From contig NZ_AKJN02000004.1 in the NCBI RefSeq assembly GCF_000282315.2, forward strand, positions 1-52,206: a DNA stretch of 52,206 nucleotides. Reading direction: 5' to 3'. The DNA is from Pseudomonas sp. GM41(2012) (lineage in GTDB: Bacteria; Pseudomonadota; Gammaproteobacteria; Pseudomonadales; Pseudomonadaceae). Below the pieces are notes generated by a model. That model made no database searches. It was not told the DNA's origin and saw only the letters and a list, made by a program, of their open reading frames with translations. A program made the position numbers and the translations under genes. This document shows, piece by piece, positions 26,101 to 38,100 of the stretch; the stretch's first letter is position 1; every line of letters begins with the position of its first letter.

Positions 26101-29100
26101 GACACCATCAACACAACGCACCTGACCCTCAGCGCTGAAAAGTCGGTGCTCGAAGGTTCGCACATCACCTACACCGCGACCCTGACCAACGCCGCGCAAA
26201 CGCCGGTGACCGTCAAGCTGAGCAACGGCGAAACCATCACCATCGACGCCGGAAAAACCACCGGTTCGGTGACCATCGCGGCGCCAAGCGATGACGTCTA
26301 CAAAGATGCCGGCAAGCTCTCCGTAACGATGACGGATGCCAGCGGTGGCAACTTCGAAAAACTCGACATCAGCAAAGCGTCAGTGACCACCACCGTCAAA
26401 GACACGGTCGACTCAACGGCTCTGTCGCTGTCGGCCAGCGATACCGTCAGCGAAGGTGGCCAGATCACCTACACCGCGACCCTGAGCAACCCGACAGACA
26501 CGGCCATGACCGTGAAATTGAGCAACGGCGCCGTGATCAACATCGCCGCCGGCGCCACCACTGGTTCGGTCAACTTCGCTGCGCCGGCCAATACCCCGTA
26601 CATCGACGGCGGCAAAGTCCAGGCTACGATTGCCAGCCAGAGCGGCGGCAACTTCGAAAAAGTCATCACCGACCATTCGCCGGCGGTGACCACCGTCACC
26701 GATTCGGCAGACACCACCGGCCTGAGCCTGAGCGCCACCGGTTCGGTCGCCGAGGGCGGTTCGATCGTCTACACCGCGACCCTGACCAATGCCGCTGGCT
26801 CCGCCATGACCGTGACGTTGAACAACGGCGCGGTGATCCACATTGCCAAGGGCGCCACCACCGGTTCGGTGAATTTCGCCGCACCGAAGGATGACGTCTA
26901 CAAAGACGCCGGCAAAGTCGAAGCCAGCATCACCAAAACTGCCGGCGGCAACTTCGAGAACCTGGTGGCCGACAAGACACCAGCGGTTACCGACGTGACC
27001 GACACCCTCAATACGTCGACAGTCAGTCTGACGGCCAACAGCACTGTGGCTGAAGGCGGCACCGTGGTGTACACCGCTTCGGTCAACGCGCCAGTGACCG
27101 GTTCGCCGGTTGTCGTGACCTTGTCCAACGGCCAGACCATCACCATTCCGGTAGGCGCCAGCAGCGCCAGCGTGAACTTCACCGCGCCGAACGATGCCCT
27201 CGCCGGCGGCGGTTCGCTGAGCGTGAAAATCGACGGCACCACAGGTGGTAATTACGAGAAGCTGGAAGTCGACAGCAAGCCGGCGAACACCTCGATTACC
27301 GATACGACAGACACCACGACGGTTAGCCTCAGCGCGACTGAGTCGGTGGCTGAAGGCGGTTCGATTGTCTACACCGCGAACCTGACCCATGCGGCCGGCA
27401 CGCCCGTGACCGTCACCCTGAGCAACGGTGCGGTGATCACCATCGCGGCAGACGCTACCAGCGGTTCCGTGACCGTCAAGGCGCCTGCCGATGACGTCTA
27501 CAAAGACGCCGGCAAAATCGAAGCGACCATCAAGGACGCCAGCGGCGGCAACTTCGAAAACCTGGTGACCAGCCCGACGGCGGCAGTCACTGAGGTGACC
27601 GACACGATCAACACCTCGACGGTCAGCCTGACCGCCAATGACTCTGTGGCCGAAGGCGGCACCGTGGTTTACACCGCGTCCGTGTCTGCTGAAGTCACCG
27701 GTTCGCCCGTGGTGGTGACCCTTTCCAACGGCCAGACCATCACCATTCCGGTTGGCGCCAGCAGCGCCAGCGTGAACTTCACCGCACCGAACGATGCACT
27801 GGCCGGCGGGGGTTCGCTGAGCGTCAAAATCGACGACGCCAAGGGCGGCAATTACGAGAAGCTGGAAGTTAACGGCAAGCCGGCGGACACCTCGATTACC
27901 GATACGGTGGACACCACGACGGTTAGCCTCAGCGCGACTGAGTCGGTGGCTGAAGGTGGTTCGATTGTCTACACCGCGAACCTGACCCATGCGGCCGGCA
28001 CGCCAGTGACCGTCACCCTGAGCAACGGCGCCGTGATCACCATCGCGGCCGACGCTACCAGCGGTTCCGTGACCGTCAAGGCGCCTGCCGATGACGTCTA
28101 CAAAGACGCCGGCAAAATCGAAGCGACCATCAAGGACGCCAGCGGCGGCAACTTCGAAAACCTGGTGACCAGCCCGACGGCGGCAGTCACTGAGGTGACC
28201 GACACGATCAACACCTCGACGGTCAGCCTGACCGCCAATGACTCTGTGGCCGAAGGCGGCACCGTGGTTTACACCGCGTCCGTGTCTGCTGAAGTCACCG
28301 GATCGCCCGTGGTGGTGACCCTTTCCAACGGCCAGACCATCACCATTCCGGTTGGCGCCAGCAGCGCCAGCGTGAACTTCACCGCACCGAACGATGCACT
28401 GGCCGGCGGCGGTTCGCTGAGCGTCAAAATCGACGACGCCAAGGGCGGCAATTACGAGAAGCTGGAAGTTAACGGCAAGCCGGCGGACACCTCGATTACC
28501 GATACGGTGGACACCACGACGGTTAGCCTCAGCGCGACTGAGTCGGTGGCTGAAGGTGGTTCGATTGTCTACACCGCGAACCTGACCCATGCGGCCGGCA
28601 CGCCAGTGACCGTCACCCTGAGCAACGGCGCCGTGATCACCATCGCGGCCGACGCTACCAGCGGTTCCGTGACCGTCAAGGCGCCTGCCGATGACGTCTA
28701 CAAAGACGCCGGCAAAATCGAAGCGACCATCAAGGACGCCAGCGGCGGCAACTTCGAAAACCTGGTGACCAGCCCGACGGCGGCAGTCACTGAGGTGACC
28801 GACACGATCAACACCTCGACGGTCAGCCTGACCGCCAATGACTCTGTGGCCGAAGGCGGCACCGTGGTTTACACCGCGTCCGTGTCTGCTGAAGTCACCG
28901 GATCGCCCGTGGTGGTGACCCTTTCCAACGGCCAGACCATCACCATTCCGGTTGGCGCCAGCAGCGCCAGCGTGAACTTCACCGCACCGAACGATGCACT
29001 GGCCGGCGGGGGTTCGCTGAGCGTCAAAATCGACGACGCCAAGGGCGGCAATTACGAGAAGCTGGAAGTTAACGGCAAGCCGGCGGACACCTCGATTACC

Positions 29101-32100
29101 GATACGGTGGACACCACGACGGTTAGCCTCAGCGCGACTGAGTCCGTGGCTGAAGGTGGTTCGATTGTCTACACCGCGAACCTGACCCATGCGGCCGGCA
29201 CGCCAGTGACCGTCACCCTGAGCAACGGCGCCGTGATCACCATCGCGGCCGACGCTACCAGCGGTTCCGTGACCGTCAAGGCGCCTGCCGATGACGTCTA
29301 CAAAGACGCCGGCAAAATCGAAGCGACCATCAAGGACGCCAGCGGCGGTAACTTCGAGAACCTGGTGACCAGCCCGACGGCGGCAGTCACTGCGGTGACT
29401 GACACCCTCGATACTTCGACAGTCAGCCTGAAGGCAACGCTCACCGCAGCCGAAGGCGGCAACGTGGTGTACACCGCTTCCGTGACCTCGAAGGTCACCG
29501 GAAAGGACGTGGTCGTTACCCTGGCCAACGGTGAAAAAATCACCATTCCGGTCGGTGAAAGCACTGCCTCGATCACCGTTAAAGCCCCGAATGATGCATT
29601 GGTCGGCCACGAACCGCTGACCAACGCCATCAAGGATGTAACCGGTGGCAACTACGAGAATCTGGTCGCCGACAAGACCCCGACCTCAACCGCCATCAGC
29701 GACACCCTGGACACAACCAAAGTGACCATGACCGCCAGCGGTCAGGTGCTTGAAGGCGGTAACATCACCTACACCGCCAACCTGACGAATGCGGCCGGCA
29801 GCGACATGACGGTCAAGTTGAGCAACGGCGAAAGCATCGTGATCAAGGCCGGCGACAAGTCGGGCTCCATTACCGTTCCTGCACCGGCCGATGACGTCTA
29901 CAAGGACGGCAGCGAAATCACCGTCCGCATCGATAGCACCAGCGGCGGCGACTTCGAGAAGCTCGACGTCAACAAAGCCGCGCACACCACGACCGTCAAA
30001 GATACGATCGACGCCACCACGCTGAAACTCAGCGCAGACGTGGGCACCGTCGGCGAAGGTGGTCAGATCAACTACACCGCGACCCTGAGCCACCCAGCGG
30101 ACACGGCGATGACCGTGACCCTGAGCAACGGTCTGGTGATCAACATCAAGGCCGGCGAGTCCAGCGGTTCGGCGTCTTTCACCGTACCGAATAACGTCTA
30201 CATCGGCGCAGCGGACATCCATACCTCGATCAAAGAGGCTACCGGCGGCAACTTCGAAAAACTGAACACCGTTCCCTCTACCGTCGTCACCAAAGTCACC
30301 GACACTGCTGACACTACCAGCCTGACCTTGAGCGCTAGCGGCTCGGTGCAGGAAGGCGGCCAAATCGTCTACACCGCGACCCTGTCCCAGGCCGCCGGCA
30401 GCAACATGACCGTGAAGCTGAGCAACGGCGCGACCATCACCATCCTCAAGGATGCAATGTCCGGCCATGTCAGCGTTGCCGCACCGAAAGACGACGTCTA
30501 CAAAGACGCGGGCAAAGTTGAAGCGACTATCAAGGATGCCAGCGGCGGAAACTTCGAAAACCTGGTCCCGAGCACTGTTCCGGCAGTGACCGAGGTGACC
30601 GACACGCTCGACACCTCGACGGTCAGCCTGACCGCCAACGGTACTGTGGCCGAAGGCGGCACTGTGGTTTACACCGCCTCCGTCACCGCGCCAGTCACCG
30701 GTTCGCCGGTCGTCGTGACCTTGTCCAACGGCCAGAGCATCACCATTCCGGTTGGATCGAGCAGTGCCAGCGTGAACTTCACCGCGCCGAACGATGCCCT
30801 CGCCGGCGGCGGTTCGCTGAGCGTGAAAATCGACGGCACCACCGGTGGCAACTACGAAAACCTGGTGGCGAATCAAACCCCGGCAGTCACGTCGGTAACC
30901 GACGTCAAAGACACCACCACCCTGAGCCTGAGCGCTACAGGCTCGGTGGCTGAAGGCGGTTCGATTGTCTACACCGCGAACCTGACCCATGCGGCCGGCA
31001 CGCCCGTGACCGTGAACCTGTCGAACGGTGCCGTGATCACCATCGCCGCCAACGCCACCAGCGGTTCCGTGACCGTCAAGGCGCCTGCCGATGACGTCTA
31101 CAAAGACGCCGGTAAAATCGAAGCGACCATCAAGGACGCCAGCGGCGGCAACTTCGAAAACCTGGTGACCAGCCCGACGGCGGCGGTGACGGAAGTCACT
31201 GACACGATCAATACGTCGACCGTCAGCCTGACCGCCAACGGCACTGTGGCCGAAGGCGGCACCGTGGTTTACACCGCCTCCGTGTCTGCTGAAGTCACCG
31301 GTTCGCCGGTGGTCGTGACCTTGTCCAACGGCCAGACCATCACCATTCCGGTCGGTTCGAGCAGTGCCAGCGTGAACTTTGTTGCGCCGAACGATGCCCT
31401 CGCCGGTGGCGGCTCCCTGAGCGTCAAAATCGACGATGCGAAGGGCGGTAACTTCGAAAAACTGGCAATCGATGGCAAATCGGCGGACACCTCTGTCAGC
31501 GATACCGTGGACACCACCCAAGTGACCATGACCGCCAGCGACTACGTGGTCGAGGGCGGCACGATCACCTACACCGTTAACCTCAGCAACGCCGCCGGCA
31601 CTGACATGACGGTCAAACTGAGCAATGGCGAGAGCGTCGTGATCAAGGCCGGCGACAAGTCGGGTTTCATCACAGTCCAGGCTCCGGCCGATGACGTTTA
31701 CAAGGACGGCAGCAAGATCACCGTTGGCATCGCCAGCACCGACGGCGGCAACTTCGAGAAGCTCGACGTCAGCAAAACCACTCACACCACCACCGTCAAT
31801 GACACCACCGACACCACAACGCTGAAGCTCAGTGCCGATGTGAGCACCGTCGGCGAAGGTGGCCAGATTGTTTACACCGCCACGTTGAGCCATCCGGCCG
31901 ACACCGCCATGACCGTAACGCTGAACAACGGTCTGGTGATCAACATCAAGGCCGGCGAGTCCAGCGGTTCGGCGCCATACACCGTGCCGAATGACGTCTA
32001 CACCGGCGCGTCGCCCGTCACGGCCGCGATCGCGGACAGCACTGGCGGCAACTTCGAAAAACTGGATACCGATCGCTCGGCCGTCGTGACCAAAGTGACG

Positions 32101-35100
32101 GACACCGCTGACACCACGACGGTTAGCCTCAGCGCGACTGAGTCGGTGGCTGAAGGTGGTTCGATTGTCTACACCGCGAACCTGACCCACGCGGCGGGCT
32201 CGCCGGTCACCGTCACCCTGAGCAACGGCGCCGTGATCACCATCGCGGCCAACGCCACCAGCGGTTCCGTCACCGTCGATGCGCCGAAAGACGACGTCTA
32301 CAAAGACGCGGGCAAAGTTGAAGCGACTATCAAGGACGCCAGCGGCGGCAACTTCGAGAACCTGGTCCCGAGCACTGTTCCGGCAGTGACCGAGGTGACC
32401 GACACGCTCGACACCTCGACGGTCAGCCTGACCGCCAACGGCACTGTGGCCGAAGGCGGCACCGTGGTTTACACCGTGTCCGTGTCTGCTGAAGTCACTG
32501 GATCGCCGGTCGTCGTGACCTTGTCCAACGGCCAGACCATCACCATTCCGGTTGGCGCCAGCAGCGCCAGCGTGAACTTCACCGCACCGAACGATGCACT
32601 GGCCGGCGGCGGTTCGCTGAGCGTCAAAATCGACGACGCCAAGGGCGGCAACTTCGAGAAGCTGGAAGTTAACGGCAAGCCGGCGGATACCTCGATTACC
32701 GATACGACAGACACCACGACGGTTAGCCTCAGCGCGACTGACTCGGTGGCTGAAGGTGGTTCGATTGTCTACACCGCGAACCTGACCCATGCGGCCGGCA
32801 CTCCCGTGACCGTCACCCTGAGCAACGGCGCGGTGATCACCATCGCGGCCGACGCTACCAGCGGTTCCGTGACCGTCAAGGCGCCTGCCGATGACGTCTA
32901 CAAAGACGCCGGTAAAATCGAAGCGACCATCAAGGACGCTACCGGCGGCAACTTCGAAAACCTGGTGACCAGCCCGGCGGCGGCAGTCACTGAGGTGACC
33001 GATACGATCAACACCTCGACAGTCAGCCTGACCGCCAATGACTCTGTGGCCGAAGGCGGCACCGTGGTTTACACCGCGTCTGTGTCTGCTGAAGTCACCG
33101 GTTCACCGGTCGTCGTGACCTTGTCTAACGGCCAGACCATCACCATTCCGGTTGGCGCCAGCAGCGCCAGCGTGAACTTCACCGCACCGAACGATGCCCT
33201 CGTCGGCGGCGGTTCGCTGAGCGTCAAGATTGATGATGCGAAGGGCGGCAACTTCGAGAAGCTGGAAGTTAACGGCAAGCCGGCGGATACCTCGATTACC
33301 GATACGACAGACACCACGACGGTTAGCCTCAGCGCGACTGACTCGGTGGCTGAAGGTGGTTCGATTGTCTACACCGCGAACCTGACCCATGCGGCCGGCA
33401 CTCCCGTGACCGTCACTCTGAGCAACGGCGCGGTGATCACCATCGCGGCCGACGCTACCAGCGGTTCCGTGACCGTCAAGGCGCCTGCCGATGACGTCTA
33501 CAAAGACGCCGGTAAAATCGAAGCGACCATCAAGGACGCTACCGGCGGCAACTTCGAAAACCTGGTGACCAGCCCGGCGGCGGCAGTCACTGAGGTGACC
33601 GATACGATCAACACTTCGACAGTCAGCCTGACCGCCAATGACTCTGTGGCCGAAGGCGGCACCGTGGTTTACACCGCGTCTGTGTCTGCTGAAGTCACCG
33701 GTTCACCGGTCGTCGTGACCTTGTCTAACGGCCAGACCATCACCATTCCGGTTGGCGCCAGCAGCGCCAGCGTGAACTTCACCGCACCGAACGATGCCCT
33801 CGTCGGCGGCGGTTCGCTGAGCGTCAAGATTGATGATGCGAAGGGCGGTAATTACGAGAAGCTGGAAGTCGACAGCAAGCCGGCGAACACCTCGATTACC
33901 GATACGCCTGACACCACCACCCTCAGCCTCAGCGCGACTGAGTCGGTGGCTGAAGGTGGTTCGATCGTTTACACCGCAAACCTGTCCCATGCGGCCGGTA
34001 CGCCGGTCACCGTCACCCTGAGCAACGGCGCGGTGATCACCATCGCCGCCAACGCTACCAGCGGTTCCGTGACCGTCAAGGCGCCTGCCGATGACGTCTA
34101 CAAAGACGCCGGTAAAATCGAAGCGACCATCAAGGACGCCAGCGGTGGCAACTTCGAAAACCTGGTCAAAGACCCGGCGGCGGCAGTGACCAACGTCACC
34201 GACACCCTCGACACGTCGACCGTGACCCTGAAAGCCACCGAGTCGGCCACTGAAGGTGGCACCGTCACCTACACCGCGACCGTCGGCGCGCCGGTAACCG
34301 GTTCGCCAGTGACTGTGTCTTTGGCCAACGGTCAGACCATCACCATCGCAGTCGGGCAAACCACCGGCACCGTGAGCACCCTCGCTCCCAACGACGCGTT
34401 GATCGGTCACGCTCCACTGACCAACTCGATCACCAACGTCAGCGGCGGCAACTACGAAAACCTGGTCGCCGACAAAACGCCGGTCAGCACCACCGTGACA
34501 GACACCACCGACACGACCAATCTGACGCTGAGCGCCAGCAACTCGGTCGCTGAAGGCGGCTCGATCGTCTACACCGCAAACCTGACCCACGCGGCCGGCA
34601 CGCCCGTGACCGTCACCCTGAGCAACGGTGCAGTGATCACCATCGCCGCCAACGCCACCAGCGGTTCCGTCACCGTCGATGCGCCGAAAGACGATGCCTA
34701 CATCGACGCCGGCAAAGTCAGCGCCACGATCAGCACGGCCACCGGCGGCAACTTCGAGAATCTGGTGCCGAGTACTGTTCCGGCAGAGACCAACGTCACC
34801 GACACCTTCGATAAGACCGAAGTCAGCATCACCGGCAGCACCTCGGTAACCGAAGGCCAGGCCGCCAGCTACACCGTCAGCCTGACTAACCCGGCGCAGA
34901 CCGAAGTCACCCTGAAAATCGTCTACAGCGGCACCGCCGCCGACGGTTCGGACTTCACCGGTGTGTACACCGTGAAGATCCCGGCGGGCGGCAGCAGTGC
35001 GAGCTTCAACGTCGCAACCCTGGACGACAGGTTCACCGAAGGCACTGAAAACTTCGTGGTCAAGATCGACTCGGCCACCGGCGGCAACTTCGAAAACCTG

Positions 35101-38100
35101 GCGATCAGTGCTTCCAACGGCAGCGTCAGCACCTCGATCATCGACAACGATGCACCACCGGTCCTCGACCTGGACGCCAACAACTCCAGCGGCGCCACGG
35201 GTGCCAACTACAACGTGACCTTCACCGAAGGCACCACCGGCCAGGGCGTATCGATCGGCGACACCGATCTGAAAATCACCGACCCGGACAGCACCCTGCT
35301 GACCGGCGCGACGATCGTGCTGACCAACCGTCAAGATGGCGATGCTCTGAACCTGGGCCTTAGCGTCAACGGCATCACCATCAATGCCAACAGCACGAAT
35401 GGCACGGTCACGCTGACACTGTCCGGCAACGCGACGCTCGCCGACTACATGCAACAGATCAAGAACATCAGCTTCACCAACAACAGTGAGGATCCGAGCA
35501 GCGTGCCGCGGATCATCACCGTGACGGTCACTGATGGCAGCAACTACTCCAACACCGCGACCACCACCGTCAACGTGGTCGGCGTGAACGACGCACCGAT
35601 CGCCGCACCGGTTAACGTCACCGGCACCGAAGATACGCCGCTGATCCTCGGCTGGTCGACCTTCGGCGTCAGTGATGTCGACAGCGCCGCCACCAACCTC
35701 GGCGTGAAAATCACCCAGCTGCCGGGCGAAGGCAAATTGCAATTCCTGGCCACCGACGGCAAGACCTGGACCGATGTTACGAACAACCAGACGTTCAGCA
35801 AGGCTGACATCGACGCTGGCAAGTTGCGCTTCCTGCCTGATACCAATGAATCCGGCAGCGACGGCTACAACCCCGGCCTGGGTAACATCAAGGCCGACTA
35901 CGCACAGATCAAATTCCAGCCAACCGACGGCTCGCTGCTGGGCAACACCGGCACAATCAAAGTCGACATCACGCCCGTGGCCGACGCTCCGTCCCTGAGT
36001 GTTACCGACAACAGCGTCAAATCCACAGGCCTGATCAAGGAAGTCTGGACCGGCCTGCCGCTCGGCACCGATGGCAGCGGCGCAGCCACCGGCACCCTGA
36101 AAAGTGTCATCGACGGCGCAGGCAAACCAAACTCCAGCGACACGGTGACCAACGTGCAGTCCGACGGCAGCGTCACGGCTGGCACGGCTTCGAAAACCTC
36201 CGGCCTGATCTACCTCGAAGCCGGCAAGACTTACACCTTCAGCGGCACCGGCGATGACAGCCTTTTGGTGACCATCGGCGGTAAAAACGTGGCGGCCACG
36301 ACGTGGGGCGCGGGCGGCACACTGAACGGTTCGTTCACCCCGATCACCAGCGGTTATTACACCCTGGACATTTACCACCACAACCAGAGCGGCCCGGGTA
36401 GCTATGACGTCAACCTGTCGGTCAACGGCAGTGCAGCGGTCGACCTGAGCAGCGCCGGCGTGCCGCTGTACACCGGCGTGGCAGACCTTGCCGCGTCCGG
36501 CGTGACGGTGTCCGATTTGCACGGCACCAGCGGCGAAGGCTACTACGAAGGCTACAAACTCAATGAGGCCGCGGAAGGCACCAGCGTTCACCTGTCCGCG
36601 ATCAAGACGGCCCTGACTGACATCGACGGCTCCGAAAGCCTGAGCGTGAAAATCAGCGGGATTCCAGCGGGCTCGGTACTGACCGATGGCGCCGGCCACA
36701 CGTTCACCGCCAGCGCGACGTCCGGCGAAGCCAACGTTACGGGCTGGAACCTTGGCACCCTGACCGTCACTCCGCCGCCTTACTACAATGGCCAGTTCAA
36801 CCTGACCGTGACCTCGACCTCCACCGAGTCACTCGGCGGTTCGGCGCAAAGTACCGCGACGATCCCGGTCACGGTTTACCCGGCGATCTACAACGCCACC
36901 ACCGCCACGTCGGCTGACGACACCATCACCGGCACTGACGGCAACGACATCATGGTCGCCGACATCGGCGGGCTGACCGTGGTGCCGGGTACCAATTACA
37001 ACATTGCGTTCATGGTCGACACTTCGGGCAGTATGAGCGCGTCGTCGATCAACTCAGCCAAGGACTCGTTGACCTCGGTGTTCAACACCCTCAAGCAGAG
37101 CATGGGCGGCAACTCGGGGACGGTGAATATCTTCCTGGTGGACTTCGATACCCAGGTCAACAAATCGGTATCGGTCAACCTGAACGATCCGAACGCCCTG
37201 ACCTTGCTTAAATCGGTACTGGACTCGATGTCGTCCGGCGGTGTGACCAACTACGAAGATGTGTTCAAAACCACGGCCAACTGGTTCCAGAGCGCTGCCG
37301 CCGTGGCCAACACCGGGGCGAAGAACCTCACGTACTTCATCACCGACGGCCAGCCGAACTACTACCAGAGTGGCGAGCAGCCCAACCCGACGCTGTACGG
37401 CAGCGTGAAGCTCGATGACGTGGTGAACACCCGCAATTACAAGCCGGGAGATACCTTCTCCACGACAATCGACAGTACTCACAAACTGACCATCGACAGT
37501 GACGGGAACGCGACGCTGTACACCTTAAACGGCTCCAAGAACTGGAAAGCCAGTGAGGTGGGTACCGTTCACGCGCAGGGCGATGGTACTTACGAGTTGT
37601 CCTACACGACGGGCAGCGGCAGTGATCAGACGATTATCGACAACTCCGCCTCCAGCTTCGCGCTGCTGAGCAATGTGTCCAACGTTGAAGCCATTGGTCT
37701 GAACAAGGGCGTCACCCTTGCCGACCTGAGACCGTACGACTCGGACCATACGCCGCAAACCAACATTGATCCGAGTAACCTGGCCAACTCGATCATCGGT
37801 CACACCGAAGCGACGCAACCAGGTTCCGACACGGTCAATGGCGGCGACGGCAACGACATCCTGTTCGGCGATCTGGTGAGCTTCAACGGTGTCGCCGGTG
37901 AGGGTTATCAGGCCATGCAGGCGTTCGTCGCCCAGCAAACCGGCGTGGACGTCAGCAAAGTCACCACCAGCAACGTGCACCAGTTCATCACCGAGCACTA
38001 CACCGCGTTCGATGTATCCGGGGCGCATGACGGTAATGACTCGCTGCTGGGCGGTGCCGGCAATGACATTCTCTTCGGCCAGGGTGGCAACGACCTTCTC

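Noticed and set aside
23700..34800. CRISPR or satellite array
   Set aside because: The repeats are 300 bp, contiguous, in frame and encode beta domains; no short repeats with unique spacers occur anywhere in the window.
23191..36699. Very long open frames on the minus strand opposite lapA (each about 1,000 codons)
   Set aside because: They are antisense shadows of an in-frame 300-bp repeat array in high-GC DNA. Their translations are low-complexity Gly/Arg/Asp-rich text without domains, and lapA on the plus strand is unmistakable.
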